This document shows, piece after piece, positions 10,378-32,099 of a stretch of 64,000 bases of DNA; within the stretch, counting starts at the first letter, position 1, and each line of letters begins with the position of its first letter. Under the pieces are notes generated by a model, which saw nothing but the letters and a program-made list of their open reading frames with translations, made no database searches and was not told where the DNA came from. Source of the stretch: Amyelois transitella (lineage: Eukaryota > Arthropoda > Insecta > Lepidoptera > Pyralidae); NCBI RefSeq assembly GCF_032362555.1, contig NC_083515.1, positions 9,459,001-9,523,000 on the forward strand, read 5' to 3'. The position numbers and the translations under genes were made by a program.

Positions 10378-11866
10378 TGTATCTATTGTCCAATCAAATC
10401 AAACTGTACTGAATTTATATTGAACTTAGATAAGGAAAAGTGCAATCAGAATTTATTCCACTTTTATAATTGTTTAAAAACGTTTACAAGTTATACTTAT
10501 TAAAATGTTTATTTTTTTCTTTAACTGTTGTTTTTTTTATCCGAATTCCACTAAATTATCGGATGGACCAACAAGTGAGCAGCCATCTTTTAACAATTGC
10601 CAATGGATGGATGAGAAAAGTCTTACATAATTGATAAATGACTGATAGATAAATTGAAATTGGTTTGTGTAGGAGCAGAGCAAGTAGGCTAGGTTAGGCT
10701 CGGGGAAGAAATTTGATAACATTCAAAAGGATGCAAATATTCTACAGATTAAAATGCTCATATTGAATCAAGGAATTAAATACATACGTACCGCTTTTTT
10801 ATTGTGTAAAAACTTCTTGACAATTATCTATGCACACAGAAAGTGTGATCTTCGCTTCAATTAAAAAAATATTAAAACTCACGTCAATGACACAATGCAA
10901 GTATTATCAAAACTATAATCCGGTAAAATTAAAAAGCTTCTAAACATGAACGCTTTCCAGTGAAACAACGAAATTTTAGTTTAATCGTTAATCTAAATTT
11001 GTCCATCTTCATTCGTGTCGTGAGGAACTTGTTTGTTGTTTTGTACGTACTTTGAAAACAATTGGTACCTAAAACACAGGATTATTACTAATCATCATGC
11101 GAAACGATCCAAAGTAGTACAGCTACAGTGCCAAGAGTTGCGCTTTACCACCAATCTTCTCGTGTTGTTTTTGTGTTCGTATTAACCAAATAATTTACTT
11201 CAATGTTTTGGGATCATGTTTATCGCAACAGACACATCCTGCAAGAATTTGAGGACATAGAAGTTCACAAAACTAGTGTTTCTGTGTTTGTAGCGCTATT
11301 TTATTTAGAAATGCTGTATATTCTCATCATGACTCTGTCCATTCTCAATAGGTTAAATCAGAACTTTACTTCGTAAATCTCGTAAGTAGAATTTGCACTA
11401 CTCCTCACATCAACCTCCATTCTTTAATTCAACTACTTCCCAGCAATCCAGGTAGAATCACAAAATTAATTAGGTATATAATGCACATAGATCATTTCAT
11501 TACTCAAAAATAATTTGCACAAAACTATTATGTTCTCTACTACTACTAACTTGCCTTTCATATTAGATAAAAGCCTGAAGAAATTATTTTATTACACGAT
11601 TTTGATGAAAAAGTATACAATATTGAACCTTGGGTCATTTTTAATCAAAAGTGATCCAATGGTTTAGCTGTGTTATAGACTTCTTTTTAACAGACAAAAT
11701 TTTTACAGGCCTGCAGGGTTATAGAAACTAAGAATTACTTTGTAAAAGATTTTGGAAGAAGTCTTAAGTCATTACTATTAGGAGGAATTAAAGGAGAAAA
11801 GTTACATACTTACTTGCTAAATTGAGAACTACCAGTTCTTAATTTAATCAATAATTATCTTCGGAT
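10378..11866. other. ECHS1 3' UTR and intergenic DNA before the SNF2-lobe gene
   Basis: The ECHS1 3' UTR probably ends near 10500 (TTATTAAAATG, then T-rich). The remainder is AT-rich with one diverged transposon-like patch near 11570-11720 (GATTTTGATGAAAAAGTATAC ... GATCCAATGGTTTAGC). No gene seen; the promoter of the next gene should be at its right end. Confidence 0.6.
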
Positions 11867-14800
11867 ATGGCTGTAGAAATCTGTGCTGCAAGGAGGTTTT
11901 ATTTATCAAAAGAAAAAAATATAGCTGTGGATATGCAGGAAGAGATCCCACCTTACGTCATTGATGGTGTCAGATTTCTCTACAAACAATTTATCAAGGT
12001 ATAAAAACTAATTTATTTGTAATAGTAAAACTCTTAAAACACTTATTTCTGATGGCAGAGCAGCATAAGCCTGTGTGGCACTGTGCCACAGCGGTAGTAC
12101 CCTAGTCTGCTACAAAATAGGTCCTGGGTTTGAATTCCCTATAGGGAATAAGAAATAAACTTTTTCTGATTGGCCTGGATCTTGAATGTTTATCTAATAA
12201 GTATTTATTATTGAGTTTAGTATCTTGTGACACAAGTGTTGAACTTACTTTGAGGCTAATTCAATATTTGTAATCTGTCCCGTATTTAAGTCTTTATTAG
12301 GTACATATGGATAATTGCAAATTCGTATATTTTTTTACCATACTATACATAATACTTTGACTTATTCTATCAGGTTAAACCTGGCGTGGTTATCAATGAC
12401 CCCCCGGACTATGGCCAAGAAACTCAAGTGACGTTGTTCCTGAAAGCAATATATAAAGGGTTGGACCTTCACCTCAAAAATGTCCTGATTCTCTGTAGGC
12501 CCGATGAAGTATCAGTGTGGGAGGAATGCTTGGCAAAGTGGTTGCCAAATTTTGATGGTAAGCATTGAGTTAAAAATCCCCTTAGCTTCAATCAGTTCTA
12601 TACAAATATCTCAGACGACAGCTACGGCTGTTTCCCTTACGGGGTAGAGAGAGCCATCAAACTTGAAAAGACTGAAAGGATCAGCTGTATGGCTTTATGA
12701 TGGAATTGAGATTTAAATAGTTACAGATCGCTAGCCTATCGCCTACGAGAGGAGTCCCAAGTTTATGAGCCTTCGCTTTAGACGCCTTTACAACATCCAT
12801 GGAAATTAGTGGATCTTAATGTTGATGATCGATGATGATTGATGATGTGATCTTTTCAATATGTCTGTTTGCTAGTGATGAAAAAACTATTGAATCCATT
12901 TTTTTGGCTTTAAATCTTTATAAATTTGAACTTATTATTAAAATAATAAGTTCAAATAAAGCCAAAAATAGATGTTTTTAATATCTGTTTCCAGAACTAG
13001 TGGCCGTCGGCTGGCCCAAGCCATGTTCTACCAAGTCGATCTTCGTCACGACTACGGACAGACTAGAGAGCTACTGCCGCCGGGACTGGGGCATCGCCGT
13101 AGTGGCCGACGACTCCTTTCTGGAGTACAAACTGCCACCCTTCAAAATACATTATAAAATCTACATATATCTCCACGATTTGCATGTGAGTGATTTGAAT
13201 TATAAGGCTAGTATAAACTTGGACATCTCCTTTTAGGCGGTGGGCTAGCAACTTGTTACTATTTGAATCTCATACATACTTATAGTCACGTCTATAACTC
13301 TTGTGGGGTAGACATATAATAATAAAAATTTTTAAGTGCTTAGAAACATTGACGAAAAAGTGAGTATATAACTCTTTAAATTTTGCATACAAAAAAAGTT
13401 CTTGTGAACTTAAGGTATGCTTATGCTGATAACTAAGCCCGGGCATAATAAAAAATAGGGCATAAAAATATCAGGAAATGTCCCAAAAAAAGTGCGCACC
13501 CATTCCGGCACTGACCATTTTCCTCAAAATCAAAGAGAGAAGGAAGATAATGACATGAGAACATGTGGAAACAGAAATGTCGGCAAGCAGGTCCTGGGCC
13601 CAGATGAAATCCTGATCAAAGTGAGAAGACTTATCCCATTTAAAATAGTAAATTCGAAAGTAAGTTTGTTTTTAACCTGTTCACGCGTTTTCTACTGAAC
13701 CAATTTTCATAAAATTCCCCGTGTATATAATTAAGTGGTTCGAATCTGTGACTGTCTGCGCATCACACATTTTAACCGGGAACCTTGATTGATGTGATGA
13801 TACATACATACATATATAAAATCACGCCTCTTTCCCGGAGGGGTAGGCAGAGACTACCTCTTTCCACTTGCCACGATCTCTGCATACTTCCTTCGCTTCA
13901 TCCACATTCATAACTCTCTTCATGCAACCTCGGCGGTTTCGGGTACTTTTGACCTGACCCTTTATCAGGACGTCCTTAATTTGATCTAGATACGTTCGTC
14001 TAGGTCTTCCCACTCCGACCTTTCCCTATGTGATGATAACTTGATTTATTTCAGGTGAATCTACAAAAATTCTCACTGATACATAAATGGATCTATCCAG
14101 ATATAAAATTATGTTTAGACCAATTCAGACCAAAAAATCAGAAAATTAATGAAATAGTTGAGAAACGAACACTATTTGATGCGTTCGTTCAAAACATTCG
14201 TACTAAAAGTGTCAGTTGGAAACTAAAAAAGATTGCATATGCTCCCTCAGAAGAAACAATTATGGTATGTGTATTTTAATCTATATCGGAAATGTATTGT
14301 ATTCCTGGTGTTCTACGAACTCTCGTTACTTGAAAAACTACAACTACTACAATGACAACTGTCAGTCCCTGTTTTCTTTAAATGTTTTCTCCACCGTAGC
14401 ATGCATCCAAATAATGTAGGTATGTGACTTAGATAAGAGGGGTGCAAATGCCATCTCATTATATTTTTCTTCCGATACAGCTTCGATGAAACATGTCTTA
14501 TCAATTCAAAATTTTTACTCATTATTATATCTTTTGGTTTCACAACATTGGTTGATGTGAAATAAATTACTTAAAACTAAGTTTACTGCCGCTTCCAAAG
14601 CGTCAGTGCGAAAGAAGCGGTAACAAACTGCACTGCAGCATTTAACGTCAACTTCACAACTATCCAAGCTTAGAATAGAAATGTGGATGAGAGAATACAT
14701 ATCATATCATTCGTAATATAAATACAAGGTTCGTTAAAACGCCCTCAGGAATCGCAAACACATTGAATTCCATTTCACGAAAATATATTTTCGTGAAAAG

Positions 14801-15572
14801 AGTTTCTTTTTTTCGTTCGTTTCGAGTTTTCATAAAACGTTTGCTCAATTTACAGGAACACAAAGGAACAACTAGGAAGAATAAAGACGCCACCGGGACC
14901 AAAATCAAACGCACAAAGAGAAAAGTGGAAGATGACAATACAAACAAGACTAAAAAGAAAGTTGTAGTCATCAATTTTGAAGATACGAATTCTAAATTAG
15001 ATTTAAGTAATGTTAATAATGGCGAAGACCAAAATTTGGACGTCGAAACTTTTATAAGAGAACAAGAACCTGTGAAATTGGAAGATTTAGATTTTATACC
15101 AGATGATTTTCAGGATATATGTGAAAAAATGGACGCCACTGAGGAAACAACTGGTATAGACGAATCAGACGATGAAAATACGAATGATATGAAATTAATT
15201 TATTCTGATAACTTGTTTAATACAGAAGATGGTGTGTATTCGCTTGAAACACTGCCAGATAATGGTTTAGAAGGTGAAGTTTTAGAGTTTAAAGAAAATG
15301 GAAGAAATTTAAATACTGTTGTTGAAACGAGCACTGAAATGGAAAAAGCAGACTGTGATGACAAATCTCTGAAAGCGGAAAGTGAATTGAAAACCGATAA
15401 ATTAGAGTTAGAAAAAGCTGAAATTAAAAAAGAATTAGAGCCCAGTGATGGGGTTAAGGAGGATGTTAAAGAAATTGAAAAGGTTGAAATAAAACCTGAT
15501 GATTTAGATTCCAAATGGGAGGAGATGGCTTTAAAGAAATTTAAAGGATCTTTATTAGATAGGATATTTTAG
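11867..15572 (+). CDS. Protein with degenerate SNF2-type ATPase lobe and acidic/KE-rich tail
   Basis: Six exons: 11867-11998, 12374-12557, 12995-13185, 13459-13659 (acceptor weak), 14055-14264 and 14856-15572, giving 544 residues. Residues 28-300 follow the SNF2 lobe-1 order. IPPYVIDGVRFLYKQFIK matches the motif entering the lobe; VVINDPPDYGQETQ (50-62) stands where ILADEMGLGKTLQ is expected, so the Walker A Lys is Glu. NVLILCRPDEVSVWEECLA matches motif Ia, VVADDSFLEYK (D144-F147) replaces DEAH, and KIVNSKVNLQKFSLIHKWIYP matches the motif III region. There is no helicase-C lobe. Residues 307-544 are highly charged: first basic (RKNKD ... KIKRTKRK), then acidic and Lys/Glu-rich. I infer a non-catalytic chromatin protein. 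The architecture recalls Drosophila SUUR, but orthology is untested. Confidence 0.75.
12055..12265 (+). repeat. tRNA-derived SINE in intron 1 of the SNF2-lobe gene
   Basis: A-box-like CAGCGGTAGTACCCTAGTC and B-box-like GGTCCTGGGTTTGAATTCCC are followed by TGATTGGCCTGGATCTTGAA and AGTATTTATTATTGAGTTTA. The same body occurs in reverse at 35.94-36.28 kb. The B box is degraded; it is not a functional tRNA gene. Confidence 0.75.
12620..12800 (-). repeat. SINE-like lepidopteran element, reverse copy
   Basis: Reads GGGGTAGAGAGAGCCATCAA, then AGACTGAAAGGATCAGCTGT, CTAGCCTATCGCCTACGAG and CAACATCCATGG, i.e. the family in reverse. Intron 2 of the SNF2-lobe gene. Confidence 0.75.
13225..13312 (+). repeat. 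SINE-like element with internal deletion
   Basis: CCTTTTAGGCGGTGGGCTAG and ATTTGAATCTCATACATACT join directly to the 3' CACGTCTATAACTC and GGGGTAGACAT of a reverse copy. It lies just after exon 3 of the SNF2-lobe gene. Confidence 0.6.
13803..14032 (-). mobile_element. LINE 3' end, coding for the reverse transcriptase C-terminal tail
   Basis: On the minus strand a 63-codon frame ends GRPRRTYLDQIKDVLIKG ... MNVDEAKEVCRDRGKWKEVV ... YPSGKEA, followed by a TATGTATG-type tail. This is the extreme C-terminus of a non-LTR retrotransposon ORF2, RTE-like by my recollection. The rest of the element is absent. It is the best-preserved of six such ends in the window and lies in intron 4 of the SNF2-lobe gene. 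Confidence 0.8.
14510..14700 (+). repeat. Interspersed repeat with CTGCCGCTTCCAAAGCG core
   Basis: Shares TACTGCCGCTTCCAAAGCGT, AGAAGCGGTAACAAACTGCA and CTGCAGCATTT with copies near 22.8, 26.6, 49.3 and 55.8 kb. Probably a LINE 3' UTR; class not determined. Intron 5 of the SNF2-lobe gene. Confidence 0.7.
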
Positions 15573-17797
15573 AATATGTGGTGATAGATACTAATTGATA
15601 AGAATAGTTGATGCTTTGGCATTTTGGGAAAATTTTACCTTTGCTTAAATAGTTAAGCAAAGGTATTTTACCAATTTGTACTATCAATAGAAACAATGTT
15701 CTCGCCGATTTTGTACCTCGATTGTGATATGAAAACGACGAAAAAGTTTAGTATCATGTCCATAAGAGCCAAGCACTTCTCAGTGGTTGCAAATTGAACG
15801 TTAATTTTTCACATACATTTTGTATTCGCCCGAAGAACTTTTTTCCGCTTTCTTTCATTTTAAAGGGCTGGTTACCCTTTTTTATTTTTGAGTATTTATT
15901 AATTTTATTTAAACTTTATTAAAGTCCGTAAATGCATTGATGTATGTATGTATGTATGATAATATATCGTGCAACCCTTGCCTGAGCTAATGATAATTCG
16001 ATAAATCCTATAGTTTTTTCAGGAAAGGAAGTTTTTGGCAGGAAATTCTAAAGCCTTTTACTTTCAGTATCAGACATATAAGAATATAATCGCAACATTT
16101 TAGTTATATTTAATATATCAGATCAATAATGCAACTTTATAGGAATGTATTTGATTGGTTAAAAGACACTAACGAAGTCGAAACCAACCAATTACATCGC
16201 TTTATTATATGACATCGTATCCCGATTCGTCAATATTGGATTTTGTTAAATAATAAATAAAACATTATAAGACTGTTACATGTCATCAATTTATTTTCAT
16301 TTCATACATTTTTGTATAATTTGTAAAATAATAAAATATTTGTATAAATAAAAAGAACGGAATGCAAGTTAACCTGTATTTGGAGCAGAAAAAATTAAAA
16401 TTATTTTATCCCGTCGTTGTGAAGTCGATAAAATCGATTACTTAAAGATATATGTCCATCATAAATAGTAATTTTATTTATATAGAAACTATGTGACCAC
16501 AGGTATTGGGGGTCAAATCATCAAAAATGAATGTGCCAATATTCTTTATATAAATTTAAACACTAAATGTTAAAAAAAACAAGGAAACAATTGACCCCCC
16601 CTGGCCTCTCACGGATGTGATATCACAGATCTAACCCTTCATGATAAATACTTGTAAAATATGATTTTCATTAAAAAAAATAAAGCATCAAACATTTAAA
16701 AACTTATTTTTTAATTCACAAAATTATATTTTGTTTAAGTTGTATAAAGTAAGTACTCTTATTATGTGGTTTTTTTAATTAAAATCTTATAACAAAGTTT
16801 GTATATTATTTACAATACCTAATATATTACATAACATACATAATATAATATCAGAAAATACAATCTATGTGGAATATTCCATTCACACAACCGTATAAGG
16901 AACAAATCATGTTTTAAATAAGTGATCATTAATTATCAACTTCAAAGTACTTTAAAAACCCAATCTTATATATATATTTATATATACATAATTGTCTATT
17001 ATTCTGTTTTCTTTCATAATACCTCAAACGTTTTAACAAGACAGAAGATTGAATTTTAATAAGATTATATTAGGCCAGAAATAACTACATAGCTATAGTT
17101 TATTTACATTGATCGTTGTAAATAATACACAGCACAAAATAACTTAAAACTAGTTATTGTAAAAATTATGCAATTTCTAACGAAAGCACCGAAGTGTTTG
17201 TAGTGATAGGCCCAGCTTCTTGAAACTTTTTACGTAGACATAATCCATTAGTTAAGATATTGAAGGAAAACAATCTCGAACACGCCTTTTGTTAAAAAAA
17301 AATAGGTAAGAAAGATCATAAATAACAAAGGGCCTTATTAATTATTTTACATTAGGTATTTACCATTCATTACTTGTTTCAAAATTTATTTTTCAACAGA
17401 AAGATTAAAAAAGAGGTTTTCCACAAGATTTTCATTTAGATATGTACGTAGCTTAACTAATGGAATATATATGTATGCTAGCAACAGTTCATACATACAT
17501 ATAGGTATCAATAAATAAATAACTCACATTTCAATTGCACGTTGACATTAATCATTGTTTAGGTAATTTACCTCATTATTAGAACTCCATGTTTTTCTAA
17601 TTGGTGCACAGAAAAAGACTGTCTTTGTCTTCTTATTCATAAGATTTAAAATAAATGACATTGAGATAGAGTATTTTGTAAGGTCATTGAGAGAATCATA
17701 TTCTTTTACAATTTTTTTTTTGTTTTGACTTATTTTTTCATATCTTTTTTTCATAGCTTCACCGAACTACCAGTATCGCTTCGAGCCTCCACCGGCG
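15573..17797. other. 3' UTRs and AT-rich intergenic DNA between convergent genes
   Basis: A plausible poly(A) signal for the upstream gene is the AATAAATAAA run near 16252-16261. A short (TATG)n run sits at about 15941-15958. Otherwise only AT-rich DNA up to the QC stop codon; no gene, repeat family or structure I can support. Confidence 0.6.
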
Positions 17798-28694
<10,897 letters not shown>

Positions 28695-29325
28695 TTTCAC
28701 TTTATTTTAAAATTCCGTTCTTTTTAGCTACTGTATTTTTCAACAGGGTTATTAAACTTATTTGGAACGTCCAAGTAGAACTTTGAAGCAAAGTTAAGTT
28801 GCTTTGAAATTATTTAACACGAAGTGTTAGCAAGACACCCTCACCTTTCTCTACTTTACACTGACTGAATAAAAATGCGACTGAATCTCCTGAATTTGGA
28901 ATGAATGATATTGTAAGACAGTGTCAAGTCAAGTGTCAAACCATTGTTGGTGCGACGCTTTGACTTTGACAATCAATATTCCTTTTTTATTCCTAAAAGA
29001 AGCAGGTCCATGCCAGCAGACATACATACAATTACATCTTCACCCCTTACAGCACAGACAGAGCCTACAGTCTTAAAGGCTGAAAAGCCACGTTCTTCTG
29101 TATGGTTCTCCAAATGATTGAACTGATATTAAAATAGTGGCGGTGGCAGAGGCAATTCACTGAAATATTGCACCTACCTAAGTACTTAATTTTAATAAAA
29201 ATAATACAAAAACTTAAAACACAGCTTTATGATTAAAAACACAATATTATAACAAATTACCTACTACAAACGCAATAAGGGTCAAAAGCTATACTACAAG
29301 GTAAATGATCACAATCTATTTATCT
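28695..29325. other. QC upstream region and intergenic spacer
   Basis: 631 bp between the QC start and the GH32 stop, both genes on the minus strand. A reverse SINE-like fragment lies at about 29020-29110 (CACCCCTTACAGCACAGACA ... TCTTAAAGGCTGAAAAGCC). No gene seen; the QC promoter should be at the left end. Confidence 0.6.
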
Positions 29326-30891
29326 TTATTTACAAAACCCATTAAATTTTCTATTGTCTACGTTATTTTGCAAAGTTAACTCGTGCATTTCTCTGAGGTG
29401 CTCTCGTAAATGCTCGCTATAAGATACACTTCTTCGCAATTTATGTTGAACTATGTGGACCATCTGTTCTCCTTCGATTTTCACAATCAGGCCCTTCTTT
29501 GGATAAATTCTACTCGTAAAGACCACCTCTCCTTCTCCGCAGTACAGCTCAACCGAACTCGAATCCATGAAGATACGCCAAAAGATCTGTCTATCAGGCA
29601 CCCAGTCAGCTCTCCTAACACCGTCTGTGCCTCCGCGGTCTATCAAAATCTGCCCACGCTTTGATAGGTATTTTATTACAAACTGCTTATCTCCACCCCA
29701 GTCGAATGTCAGGCCAACATCATTAATGGTTGTCGAAGCATTCAAAAGTAATTCAAAGTACTTCGTCCCCGCTTGAAATGTTTCACCGGGGTGGTAAAAT
29801 GCACTTTCAAGTAATTCCAGTCTTAAGTCGACTATTTCCCTCAGTGGTTGCAACAATATTTTTTCATTTTCGCTCAAACTCACTTCTCGGATAAGTGTCA
29901 GCATACCGGCCCAGCCATCTCTCAGCTCTTCAAAGTCACTCTGCCACATTCCCAGCCAGCCAACCATCAGCCGTCTGCCGTCCAAAGCCTGCATAGAATG
30001 CGCGGCGTAAAAGTCGTGACCGTAATCCAGTTCGTTGAATGTTGCCATAGAAATTTCCACGTCTTCAAACTTCGCAGTCAGATAGTTAAATTTTCCCAAT
30101 ACGTAACCCGTATGGTAGATATTCTTGAATCTGTCGATATCCGGCACCAGTCCACGAACTGTGAACGTTAGAACGTACTGACCTTCCATCTCAAAGAAGT
30201 CTGGGTGCTCCCATAAGGTCCCCATATCACCTAAAGATTCCACTATAGTGCCATTATAATTCCAATTAAACAAATCTTCGGAGATATACAAAGTGATCCG
30301 AGGTGTTCCAGTACGTGACGTCGATGCGAGGACCATGTACCAGTTGTTACGAAACTTCCAGACTTTAGGGTTCCGGGCGTCATCTCTATTTTTTCTTATT
30401 ATGGGATTATGGAGGTGTTTCTCAAAATAGACTCCGTCGGTGCTGACAGCAATGTTCTGCGTTCGTGTGGTGATGTTGAACATTATTCGCACTCCTGTGT
30501 AGAACAGCGTGAGGTACTCGTTTTCGACGACAGCACTCCCGGAGAAACAGCCGTGTAACTCGTAATATTCTTTAGGGATTAAGGCTGGTGACGCATAATA
30601 CCAGTCGACGAGATTCTTGCTGACGACGTGACCCCAACGCATGGTACCCCATGCTCCATTGTAGGGGTAGTATTGGTAGAAGATGTGGTACTCCTGCTTG
30701 AAGTGCACGAATCCGCTGGGAGCGTTGAGCCAGCCCATAGGGGCTGAAATATGATAAGCAGGCCGATATTTTTTCCTGTACGTGAATCTTAGAACCTTGT
30801 TTTGCTCCATAAATTCATCAACATTTTCGTGAGCCTCGTAACATATTACAGCTACCAACGCTAACCAGACTATTAGAGGAAGTGCTTCCAT
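29326..30891 (-). CDS. GH32 beta-fructofuranosidase-like protein, probable pseudoenzyme
   Basis: Single exon, 521 residues, with signal peptide MEALPLIVWLALVAVICYEA. The family hydrolyses sucrose and fructans; Lepidoptera gained it from bacteria and Bombyx Suc1 is the known active member. Fold motifs are kept: HIFYQYYP (69-76), WGHVVSKNLVDW (86-97), GCFSGSA (114-120) and a C-terminal beta-sandwich. The catalytic positions are not. WMNDPNG reads WLNAPSG, so the nucleophile Asp is A57 (GCT). RDP reads RNP, so the transition-state Asp is N174 (AAC). The acid/base Glu remains as E228 in WEHPD. The frame is otherwise intact, with no stop and a normal length, and N-glycosylation sites are present. 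AATAAA (29330-29325) overlaps the stop codon. Confidence 0.93.
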   Translation of the reverse strand: MEALPLIVWLALVAVICYEAHENVDEFMEQNKVLRFTYRKKYRPAYHISAPMGWLNAPSGFVHFKQEYHIFYQYYPYNGAWGTMRWGHVVSKNLVDWYYASPALIPKEYYELHGCFSGSAVVENEYLTLFYTGVRIMFNITTRTQNIAVSTDGVYFEKHLHNPIIRKNRDDARNPKVWKFRNNWYMVLASTSRTGTPRITLYISEDLFNWNYNGTIVESLGDMGTLWEHPDFFEMEGQYVLTFTVRGLVPDIDRFKNIYHTGYVLGKFNYLTAKFEDVEISMATFNELDYGHDFYAAHSMQALDGRRLMVGWLGMWQSDFEELRDGWAGMLTLIREVSLSENEKILLQPLREIVDLRLELLESAFYHPGETFQAGTKYFELLLNASTTINDVGLTFDWGGDKQFVIKYLSKRGQILIDRGGTDGVRRADWVPDRQIFWRIFMDSSSVELYCGEGEVVFTSRIYPKKGLIVKIEGEQMVHIVQHKLRRSVSYSEHLREHLREMHELTLQNNVDNRKFNGFCK

Positions 30892-31430
30892 TCTGAAAGC
30901 TGGATAACGACTGCTCGCTATAACGGAATTTCTTTTCTGATCTTTAATGGAACAATATAATGTTTTGATTCTATTCTTTTCATCTATCTACTATAATTAT
31001 AATATCTTACGTAATACAAGCTCTAGTAAGGATTAATTGTAAACAGTGTAAGCGCATGATGATCTAATGAAATGCCTACATCACTAGATGATGTTATGGA
31101 GTAAATTTCTCACAGTCGCGACATATGTACCTATTCATAAATAATCATTGAATATAAAAGTTTCCTTTGATTGTTACGTAAGAATATTAAACATCTATGT
31201 GAGTCTACTGAGCCAATGCTTATTTGTACAGATTTATAATTGACAATCTTGCGTACATGGGCTCTTTCATTAGGTTAGAAGAGATCAAAAAGAGAATTAA
31301 ATTTGCATTTTATAGGCTATTTGACAAAGTTATAAAAACTATCTTAGGGTTTTTATTTGTTTATAAGGAGCCCTAAAAAAATACTTTTCTGTCTTTATTT
31401 TAGCTATTTTATTTAAAAATCGAAAAAGAA
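30892..31430. promoter_or_regulatory. Upstream region of the GH32 gene
   Basis: AT-rich. On the minus strand ATTATATTG lies about 70 bp before the ATG and may be a TATA-like box; GCAGTCG some 30 bp before the ATG could be an initiator. Both are weak calls. Confidence 0.3.
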
Positions 31431-31900
31431 AATGCAATATTCAAATATGCCGCCAAAGCAAGACTTAGCAATATGGCGGCCACGGCATGCAGTGACGTAG
31501 ATTTCGCATAAATATCATACAAAGTTTGTTGGTGTTTCGAATACTTTTAATTTTCTCGTTTTATTTAACTTGTGCCACGTCATATGTGTGAAAATTATAA
31601 AAATGAGTCCTATAAATGTTGTGCAGTGCCTCAATGCACTAATACAAACTAATACACTTTTGGTAGGTTTCGACTGTCAGCTTTCTCGAAATTGGTTTCC
31701 ATTATTGAATACCTATGTTATCTGAGCAATCCTGAGCGATGAAACACTTATAAAATCTTGAAAAATAATAGCGAACACCAAGGAACGGTACGTTCCACAG
31801 TCTGTGTATGCGTAATTTACGTCATAATAAAAATAGGCAATCACGGTCGTTTTAGTCACGTGACTGCTGCATAAAAAAACCTAATTTTCGGGGACTGATT
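31430..31900 (+). mobile_element. Possible THAP-domain transposon remnant
   Basis: At 31608-31649 a frame reads SYKCCAVPQCTNTN then stop, which looks like the first Cys pair of a THAP zinc finger. It is preceded by a leader (TTTAACTTGTGCCACGTCAT) that resembles repeated sequence. Only a fragment; it may come from a P-element-like transposon. Confidence 0.3.
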
Positions 31901-32099
31901 TTGTTAAAATAATGTAATATTTTTATCACACGTTATAACAAATCGCTCTAATAAAAATAATATTAAGACCGATGACATAAAAGAAATGTATATTTTTATT
32001 ACACTCTAATAGCCTATTAGGGCGAGGCAGGTTCAAAGATTATGCATAGGTAGATAGTAATAACAATTTGAAAGAAAAAACAGAAATGTTTGAAAATAG

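Noticed and set aside
29410-30171. Plus-strand frames across the GH32 gene
   Set aside because: Antisense shadows; the minus frame carries the signal peptide and all GH32 fold motifs over 521 codons.
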